In this document: positions 30,391-35,239 of the stretch, one piece after another
Layout of the letters: each line of letters opens with the position of its first letter
Numbering within the stretch: position 1 is the stretch's first letter
Assembly: GCA_020029625.1 (NCBI GenBank)
Contig: JAIBJP010000001.1
Location: forward strand, 1-35,239
Length of the DNA: 35,239 nt
Direction of reading: 5' to 3'
Source: Actinomycetota bacterium
GTDB lineage: Bacteria; Actinomycetota; Thermoleophilia; Gaiellales; Gaiellaceae
Translations under genes and position numbers: made by a program
Notes under the pieces: model-generated
Seen by the model: only the letters and a program-made list of their open reading frames with translations
Database searches by the model: none
Told to the model about the DNA's origin: nothing

Positions 30391-31237
30391 GAACACAGCT
30401 GTCGTCCTCGACTCGACGGCCGATCTGCCGGACCCTCGAGCGCGCCACCTCAACTGGCGCCTGGTGCCCCTCTACGTGCGCTTCGGCGAGGAGACGTTCC
30501 GGGAGTACGTTGACATCTCGGCGGAGGATTTTTATCGGAGGTTACGAGCAAGCTCGCAACCTCCGAAGTCATCTCAACCTTCTCCCGCCGACTTTGAAGA
30601 AGTCTTCGGTTCCCTCTCGGAATACGAACGGATCCTCTGTGTCGTCCTTTCCTCCAAGATCTCCGGGACGTACGAGAGCGCGCGCTTGGCGGCGGAACCG
30701 GCCGGCGAGCGCGTCAAGGTGATCGACTCGGGCGTGACTTCGGGCGGGACGGTTATCCTTGCCGACGCGATTCAGCGCCGCCTCGACCGGGGAACCGAGG
30801 AGAAAGAGATCGACGCGCTCGTGGACCGCTTCAAGCGTGAACGCGGGCTCCTCTTCACGGTCGACACGCTCGAGTACCTGATCAGGGGCGGCCGGATCGG
30901 CAAGGCGGCCGGCCTCGCGGGCCAGCTGCTGTCCGTCAAACCGATCCTCGTGCTCGACGAGGGCGAAGTGGCCCCGCTCAAGCGCGTCCGGGGGCGGAGG
31001 AAGGCAATCGCGGAAATGGAGCGGCTCTTCGTCGAGGGATCGCAGGACGGTTCGGGACTGCATGTCGGCGTCGCCCACGCCGATGCCCAGGAGGATTGTG
31101 ACGAGCTCGCTGGGCGCGTGCGCGCAGCCCGCCCGCACGCAGCGCTCGACCTCGTCCTGACGCTCGGGCCGGTGATCGGGACGCACGGCGGGCCCGGCAC
31201 GCTGGGTCTCTTTTGGTTTCAGGACGAGTCCGGCTAA
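30374..31237 (+). CDS. DegV-family (FakB-like) fatty-acid-binding protein
   Basis: 287 residues from the GTG at 30374. DegV proteins hold a fatty acid and present its carboxylate to FakA. Seen in order: VVLDSTADLPD, VPLYVRFGEETFREYVDISA, SSQPSPADFEEVF (the usual TSQPSP motif), LSSKISGTYESARLA, FTVDTLEYLIRGGRIGKAAG, then LLSVKPILVLDEGEVAPLKR and GPVIGTHGGPGTLGLFW with the conserved His-x-Gly-Pro-Gly end. All key parts are present. It overlaps the receiver gene by 17 bp. A strong palindrome is embedded in codons just before SSQPSP (30535-30566). Confidence 0.93.
   Translation: MRLSAENTAVVLDSTADLPDPRARHLNWRLVPLYVRFGEETFREYVDISAEDFYRRLRASSQPPKSSQPSPADFEEVFGSLSEYERILCVVLSSKISGTYESARLAAEPAGERVKVIDSGVTSGGTVILADAIQRRLDRGTEEKEIDALVDRFKRERGLLFTVDTLEYLIRGGRIGKAAGLAGQLLSVKPILVLDEGEVAPLKRVRGRRKAIAEMERLFVEGSQDGSGLHVGVAHADAQEDCDELAGRVRAARPHAALDLVLTLGPVIGTHGGPGTLGLFWFQDESG
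30535..30566. repeat. 32-nt palindrome within the degV-like coding sequence
   Basis: TCGGAGGTT-A-CGAGC-AA-GCTCG-C-AACCTCCGA: 14 of 16 possible pairs, with only an A/C mismatch and the central AA unpaired. The encoded residues (YRRLRASSQPPK) align with the family without any length change, so it is not an insertion. It may act in the mRNA or be a chance result of codon choice. Confidence 0.7.
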
Positions 31238-31249
31238 CGTAGCTGCCTC

Positions 31250-32170
31250 GTGCAGCATCTGGCTCATTGGGACGACGTCGAAGGGGTTCGTCGCGAAGCC
31301 GGTCACTTGGCCGGCACATGGCGCGACCTCGGGAGCGCCACCGGCACCTGGAGTGTCGGCCTGCAACGGATCGAGATCGACCCGGGCAAGTGGTCGACAC
31401 CCGCTCATGCCGAACTCGTCGAGGAGGAGATCTTCTTCGTGCTCGGCGGCTCCGGGATCTCCTGGCAGGACGGCGAGACGTACGAGGTCGGAGAGGGCGA
31501 CTGTCTCGTCCATCTCGCAGCCGAGGAGGCGCACACACTCAGGGCGGGTCCTGACGGCCTCGATGTTCTCGCCTTTGGAATGCGGGCTTATCCGGCCGGA
31601 ACTCTTCTCCCGCGGGCCGGCCTGGTCCGCATGGACCCGGCCACCGTCGATGCCTCGCCGGATCAACGGCGTCCGTGGGAGCGCGAGGCTGCGGCAGGTG
31701 AGCCCGAAGTGGGGGACTTCTCCGACCGGCCGAAGAGGATCGTCCATTTCGCCGCCGCGGACTTCCTCGAGGTGCGGGCGTCTCTGGATCGCGACCTGGG
31801 AAGGAGCGCCGGCTCCGAGCGAACCGGGCTTTGCCATGTGACGGTGGCCGCCGGGAAGCAGGGGGCGCCGCACCATTGCCACTCCGCCGAAGAGGAGATT
31901 TTCGTGATTCTGGACGGCGGTGGGACGCTCTACCTCGGTGACGAAGAGCACGCTGTCCGCGCGGGACACGTCCTCGGGCGGCCGCCGGGCACCGGCGTAG
32001 CCCACTCGTTTCGAGCCGGCGACGAGGGTATGACGTATCTCGCCTACGGAACCCGCGACACGAATGACATCGCGTACTACCCGCGTTCGAACAAGGTCAA
32101 CTTCCGCGGGATCAAGCTGATCGGCCGCATCGAGCGCCTGGATTACTGGGACGGCGAGCCGCCCGAGTGA
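31250..32170 (+). CDS. Double-cupin protein, function unknown
   Basis: 306 residues from the GTG at 31250. Two cupin barrels are visible. In the first (about 45-120), HAELVEEEIFFVLGGSGISW is the metal motif followed by YEVGEGDCLVHLAAEEAHTL. In the second (about 195-275), PHHCHSAEEEIFVILDGGGT is followed by HAVRAGHVLGRPPGTGVAHS. The second has the full set of His/Glu metal ligands, while the first has fewer. The ending NKVNFRGIKLIGRIERLDYW is typical of a group of uncharacterised cupins. It may be an isomerase, dioxygenase or sugar-binding protein. It lies 12 nt after degV. A family 2 element begins directly at its stop codon. Confidence 0.82.
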   Translation: MQHLAHWDDVEGVRREAGHLAGTWRDLGSATGTWSVGLQRIEIDPGKWSTPAHAELVEEEIFFVLGGSGISWQDGETYEVGEGDCLVHLAAEEAHTLRAGPDGLDVLAFGMRAYPAGTLLPRAGLVRMDPATVDASPDQRRPWEREAAAGEPEVGDFSDRPKRIVHFAAADFLEVRASLDRDLGRSAGSERTGLCHVTVAAGKQGAPHHCHSAEEEIFVILDGGGTLYLGDEEHAVRAGHVLGRPPGTGVAHSFRAGDEGMTYLAYGTRDTNDIAYYPRSNKVNFRGIKLIGRIERLDYWDGEPPE

Positions 32171-32338
32171 CATCGCACTCCTGAACGGCATGGCCCCGCC
32201 CGGCGAAGCCCGGCTACGCCCACGCCTGACTCAGCTGGCTGCAGGATGCTGCGCCCGCGGCGCTAGGCCGTGCTACTTGCACTGTCCGTCGCCCCTCGGG
32301 CTTGCCTCCTTGGCCAGCGGCGCCCCAGAAGCGCGAGT
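32171..32338. repeat. Family 2 palindromic element, intact copy (168 bp)
   Basis: Starts directly at the cupin stop. The left end CATCGCACTCCTGA resembles the left end of the recG copy (CCTCACACTCCTGG), and the right end CCAGAAGCGCGAGT (32325-32338) resembles its other end (CCAGGAGCGTGAGG). Shared internal blocks are AGCCCGGCT, CGCCTG, CAGGATGCT, CGCGGCGCT, TTGCACTG and TTGGCCAGC, all in the same order and spacing. It is the same family as the half copy at 18480 and, in inverse orientation, the copy inside recG. Confidence 0.85.
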
Positions 32339-32443
32339 CGTCTCGGACGGCGGGCCCGAGGACTGAAGCTCGGCGAGGCGAGCGCGCACCGCGTCCGCCG
32401 AAAGCCCGAAGACGATGGTTACGGTCTTACGGCTCTTGGCCAC
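32273..32443 (-). CDS. Possible small protein with element-derived C-terminus
   Basis: 56 residues from a GTG at 32443, antisense to the recG upstream region. The first half (AKSRKTVTIVFGLSADAVRA, then RLAEL) looks like a real small protein, while the last 22 or so codons (SGAPLAKEASPRGDGQCK and neighbours) lie wholly inside the family 2 element. This suggests that the element landed at its 3' end and replaced the original C-terminus. I do not recognise the family. It may equally be a chance open frame in GC-rich DNA. The whole 369-bp stretch from 32171 to 32539 otherwise holds only the element and the recG leader. Confidence 0.35.
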   Translation of the reverse strand: MAKSRKTVTIVFGLSADAVRARLAELQSSGPPSETTRASGAPLAKEASPRGDGQCK

Positions 32444-32539
32444 GCGCCGAGTGTACGACTCGTCCGGCAGGCTTCCTATAGTGAAATCGTCCTGGCCCTC
32501 CTCGTGAGCATGCGCCCAGCGCTGGCCGGCTTTGCTGGC

Positions 32540-34753
32540 ATGGACCAACGTACGCCGGAGCCGAGGTTCAGAGTGGACGAAGAGGCCCCCGTGAGCACGC
32601 TCTCCGGCGTGGGCCCGAAGGTTGCCGAGCGGCTGGCGGCTCTTGGGATCGAGAGCGTCCGGGACCTCGCGGAACACGTTCCCCGCGACTTCCTGGACTG
32701 GTCGGAAGCGAGAGGGTTCGCGGCCCTTCGGCTCGGACAGGAGGCGACCGTCGAGTGCACGGTCGAGCGGGCGCGCCTCCGACCGACGCGGCGGCGCAAC
32801 CTGAAGCTCGTCGAGGCGGCGGTCGTTGACGGGGAGGGCGGCAGGGCGACGGCGGTCTGGTTCAACCAGGCCTGGCTGGCCGAGCGCCTCGTCCCCGGGA
32901 CGCGTGTCCTCGTCCACGGCCAGCTCCAGGCCGGCGGCACCTTCAAGGTGGAGCGGCACGAGCTGGCGGGGGACGGCGCGGGCCTGCACACGGTCGGGCT
33001 CGTCCCGCTCTATCCCGCGAGCGAGGCCGTCTCGACGACGAAGCTCCGGGAGCTGACCGAGCGTGCGCTGCCGCTCGTCCGCTGGTACGCCGACGCGCTT
33101 CCCGCGGAGGTGCGTCAGCGGGAGAAGCTTCCGCTCCGCGCCGATGCTCTCGCCGCTTACCACCGGCCGGCGCGCCTCGAAGACGTGAGAATTGCTCGAG
33201 AGCGGCTCGCCCTGGAGGAGTTGATCGTGCTCCAACTAGGCCTCCTCCAGCGAAGGCGCGAGCTCGAGGAGGAATCCGTCGCGCCTGCTCTCGACACCCC
33301 GGGGGAGCTCCTCACGGGCTACCGCAAGGCGCTTCCCTTCGCGTTCACGCCCGAGCAGGAACAGGCGATCGTCGAGATCGACTCCGACCTGCGCGGAACG
33401 CGGCCCATGCAGCGGTTGCTCCAGGGCGACGTCGGCTCGGGGAAGACCGTCGTCGCGCTCTACGCTCTCCTCCGTGCCGTCGAGCGTGGTCACCAAGGCG
33501 CGCTCATGGCTCCGACTGAGACGCTGGCGGAGCAGCACTACCTCACGGTCGAGCCGATCTGCGCGGCCCTCGGCGTGCGCGCCGCGCTCTTGACCGGCTC
33601 CGTGAAAGGCGAGATCGAGGACGCGGACCTCGTCGTCGGGACGCACGCCCTGATCCAGGAGGGCGTCGAGTTTCGCTCGCTGGCGGTAGCCGTCGTCGAC
33701 GAGCAGCACCGCTTCGGTGTCGAGCAGCGGCGCGCCCTGGCGCTCGCCTCCTCACGCTCCTGGGGCCAGGCTGGCAAGGGAGGCGAGCGAGCGGCGCGCT
33801 GCGCAGTGCAAAGCGGCACGGGCAAGCGCCGCGAGCGAAGCATCCTGTCGCCAGCCGGGCCAGGCGACGGCGGAGCCGGGCTCCGCCCGGCTGGGCGCGT
33901 CGCCGGCCAGGAGTGTGAGGCGCCTCACGTCTTGCACATGACGGCGACCCCGATCCCGCGCACGCTGGCGCAGACCGTCTACGGCGACCTCGATGTCACG
34001 GAGATCGCTCGTCCGCCCAGAGGTCGCCGACCGGTCGTCACGAGCTGGGTCTCCCACGAGCGCGCTGCCGAGGCGTACACGCGGCTCAGGCGCCACCTGC
34101 AGGAGGGACGTCAGGCCTACGTCGTCTGCCCGCTCGTCTCGGAGTCCGAGGCGATCGAAGCGCGCGCGGCCGAGCAGGAGGCCGAGCGGCTGCGGCAGGC
34201 AGAACTCCGCGACTTCCGAGTGGGCTGTCTGCACGGACGGATGCGACCGGCCGAGAGGCGCGCCGTCATGGAGGAGTTCAAGCGCGGCGAGCTGAACGTG
34301 CTCGTGGCGACTACGGTGATCGAGGTCGGGGTGGACATCCCGAACGCAACGATCATGATCGTCCAGGAGGCAGACCGCTTCGGGCTCGCACAGCTCCACC
34401 AGCTCCGGGGCCGGGTGGGTCGCGGCGCGGAGCAGTCCTACTGCTTGCTCGTCTCCCGCCCCAAGGAGGAGCTGACGGAGGAGGCGCAGCGGCGTCTGGA
34501 AGCGCTCGTGGAGACCTCGGACGGCTTCAAGCTGGCCGAGGTCGATCTCGAGCTGCGCGGCGAGGGCCAGCTGCTCGGAACGCGCCAGTCGGGGCTTCCC
34601 GACCTCAAGTTTGCGAGTCTGACGCGAGACCGGAAGCTGGTTGAGAAGGCGAGGCGATGGGCCGAGGAGCTTGCTACCGACGAGAGCGACGCCGTTCAGC
34701 CGCTTCGCCGACAGGCGGAGCGGCTGAATGAGGATCATCGCGGGTTCGCATAA
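32540..34753 (+). CDS. recG: ATP-dependent DNA helicase RecG with an in-frame repeat insertion
   Basis: 737 residues from the ATG at 32540 (32504 and 32510 are alternatives), about 50 longer than a typical RecG. RecG regresses stalled forks and branch-migrates Holliday junctions. An N-terminal wedge/OB region (LSGVGPKVAERLAALGIESV, then RATAVWFNQAWLAERLVPGT) is followed by the helicase core: FTPEQEQAI, the Walker A QGDVGSGKTVVALYALL near 295-311, APTETLAEQH, DEQH at 387-390, TATPIPRT at 468-475, VVCPLVSESEAIEARAAEQE, ATTVIEVGVDIPNATIMIVQ and the motif VI HQLRGRVGRG. Between DEQHRFGVEQRRAL and PHVLHMTATP lie about 76 residues, against about 26 in E. coli RecG as I recall it. The extra part is a family 2 element with no stop codon and no frameshift. 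Confidence 0.95.
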   Translation: MDQRTPEPRFRVDEEAPVSTLSGVGPKVAERLAALGIESVRDLAEHVPRDFLDWSEARGFAALRLGQEATVECTVERARLRPTRRRNLKLVEAAVVDGEGGRATAVWFNQAWLAERLVPGTRVLVHGQLQAGGTFKVERHELAGDGAGLHTVGLVPLYPASEAVSTTKLRELTERALPLVRWYADALPAEVRQREKLPLRADALAAYHRPARLEDVRIARERLALEELIVLQLGLLQRRRELEEESVAPALDTPGELLTGYRKALPFAFTPEQEQAIVEIDSDLRGTRPMQRLLQGDVGSGKTVVALYALLRAVERGHQGALMAPTETLAEQHYLTVEPICAALGVRAALLTGSVKGEIEDADLVVGTHALIQEGVEFRSLAVAVVDEQHRFGVEQRRALALASSRSWGQAGKGGERAARCAVQSGTGKRRERSILSPAGPGDGGAGLRPAGRVAGQECEAPHVLHMTATPIPRTLAQTVYGDLDVTEIARPPRGRRPVVTSWVSHERAAEAYTRLRRHLQEGRQAYVVCPLVSESEAIEARAAEQEAERLRQAELRDFRVGCLHGRMRPAERRAVMEEFKRGELNVLVATTVIEVGVDIPNATIMIVQEADRFGLAQLHQLRGRVGRGAEQSYCLLVSRPKEELTEEAQRRLEALVETSDGFKLAEVDLELRGEGQLLGTRQSGLPDLKFASLTRDRKLVEKARRWAEELATDESDAVQPLRRQAERLNEDHRGFA
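33750..33920. repeat. Family 2 palindromic element inserted in frame within recG
   Basis: The ends are CCTCACGCTCCTGG (33750-33763) and CCAGGAGTGTGAGG (33907-33920), 13 of 14 pairs as terminal inverted repeats. Between them, 171 bp = 57 codons with no stop. Internal palindromes: CCAGCCGGGC (33851-33860) with GCCCGGCTGG (33885-33894), and GGCGGAGC-CGG-GCTCCGCC (33869-33887). The reverse complement aligns along its length with the copy at 32171. Confidence 0.88.
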
Positions 34754-35239
34754 GGGCGCCCGCATCTTCGCGCCCAAGGGGCGCGAAACGCGTCCCACGG
34801 GCGACCGGGTGCGCGAGGCTGTCTTCAACCTCGTCGGGCCGGTGGACGGGATGCGCGTGCTCGACCTCTACGCCGGCTCCGGAGCGATGGGGCTCGAGGC
34901 TCTCTCTCGGGGAGCGGAGCACGCGACCTTCGTCGAGGCCGACCGCGCCGCGGCCGAGATGGTCGTCCGCAATCTCGACAAGCTCGGGCTGACCTCGGCG
35001 ACCGTCCTGCGGGAGGACGCCGCGCGCCGGCTCGCGGCCGATGCGGGCTCGGGAAGGCGGTACGATCTCGTGCTGGTCGACCCGCCGTACCGCATGCTTC
35101 CTGACGTTTTGTCCATGCTCGCCACCTATCTACCGCCGGTCGTCGAGCCCGACGGTCTCGTCGTGGTCGAGTCGGACGCACGCGAGGAGCCCGAGCTGCC
35201 GCTCCCGAAGCGGACGAGCCGCCGCTACGGCTCCGTGCG
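34728..35239 (+). CDS. rsmD: 16S rRNA (guanine966-N2)-methyltransferase, 3' end cut by window edge
   Basis: About 170 residues are visible, most of the protein. MRIIAGSHKGARIFAPKG and TRPTGDRVREAVFNLVG are the RsmD N-terminal signature. The SAM site is VLDLYAGSGAMGLEALSRGA, and the catalytic motif is VLVDPPYRML, a DPPY form of the amino-methyltransferase motif. It methylates G966 of 16S rRNA. The ATG at 34728 overlaps the end of recG by 26 bp, in the common recG-rsmD order. The C-terminus beyond RTSRRYGSV lies outside the window. Confidence 0.95.
   Translation, partial: MRIIAGSHKGARIFAPKGRETRPTGDRVREAVFNLVGPVDGMRVLDLYAGSGAMGLEALSRGAEHATFVEADRAAAEMVVRNLDKLGLTSATVLREDAARRLAADAGSGRRYDLVLVDPPYRMLPDVLSMLATYLPPVVEPDGLVVVESDAREEPELPLPKRTSRRYGSV

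Noticed and set aside
33750..33920. recG as a pseudogene or frameshifted gene
   Set aside because: The frame stays open through the insert and all downstream helicase motifs (III to VI) and the C-terminus are intact, so it is an in-frame insertion.
34767..34787. Nine-pair hairpin TTCGCGCCC-AAG-GGGCGCGAA near the start of rsmD
   Set aside because: It falls in codons for the strongly conserved RsmD motif APKGRETRPT, so codon choice in GC-rich DNA explains it adequately.

Overview
This GC-rich window reads as a core chromosomal stretch of an actinobacterium. The type II DAHP synthase, the order metK-priA-def-fmt-rsmB-rpe-ribD-ribE-ribBA-ribH, GTG/TTG starts and 4-bp overlaps (ATGA, GTGA) suggest a deep branch such as Thermoleophilia. 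That placement is inference. I saw no rRNA, tRNA, CRISPR, phage or transposase genes.

Layout. 1-2228: a VOC protein (cut by the window edge) and a BON-domain protein on the minus strand, diverging from an ECF sigma factor and its membrane partner. 2283-6090: a small unknown protein, lgt, scpA, scpB, a GYD protein (minus) and a pseudouridine synthase. 6067-7660 (minus): an RDD membrane protein and trpS. 7698-15011: aroF(II), tyrA-ACT, aroA, cmk, plsC, der and gpsA, mostly overlapping or tightly spaced. 15004-18479: a DUF3352 lipoprotein, metK and a DUF4230 protein. 18559-19242 (minus): a DtxR/MntR-like regulator. 19261-28217: priA, def, fmt, rsmB, rpe and the riboflavin genes ribD, ribE, ribBA, ribH. 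28255-35239: rpmB, a fakA-like kinase, a stand-alone receiver protein, a DegV/FakB-like protein, a double-cupin protein, recG and rsmD (cut by the edge). The coding content is shikimate and tyrosine synthesis, nucleotide and phospholipid precursors, SMC-ScpAB chromosome segregation, translation maturation, riboflavin synthesis and fork rescue.

The unusual layer is a set of dispersed, roughly 165-170 bp imperfect palindromes that ordinary annotation would miss. Family 1 has three copies (2495-2662, 4333-4498, 22712-22877). Each is one long imperfect hairpin whose central stem keeps pairing through compensatory base changes. Family 2 has an intact copy (32171-32338), a half copy (18480-18558) and a copy inserted in frame, in the opposite orientation, inside recG (33750-33920). 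That insertion adds roughly 50 residues between helicase motifs II and III, much as Rickettsia palindromic elements do. A third, single-copy palindrome lies between ribD and ribE. Every intergenic copy starts 0-8 nt after the stop codon of the upstream gene. Two family 1 copies run in frame into scpB and rsmB and supply their likely start region, giving these unrelated proteins a similar N-terminal leader.

Smaller points of interest are altered metal ligands in the DtxR-like protein, a receiver domain placed between FakA- and FakB-like genes, a palindrome inside degV, and several genes without a convincing ATG/GTG/TTG start.
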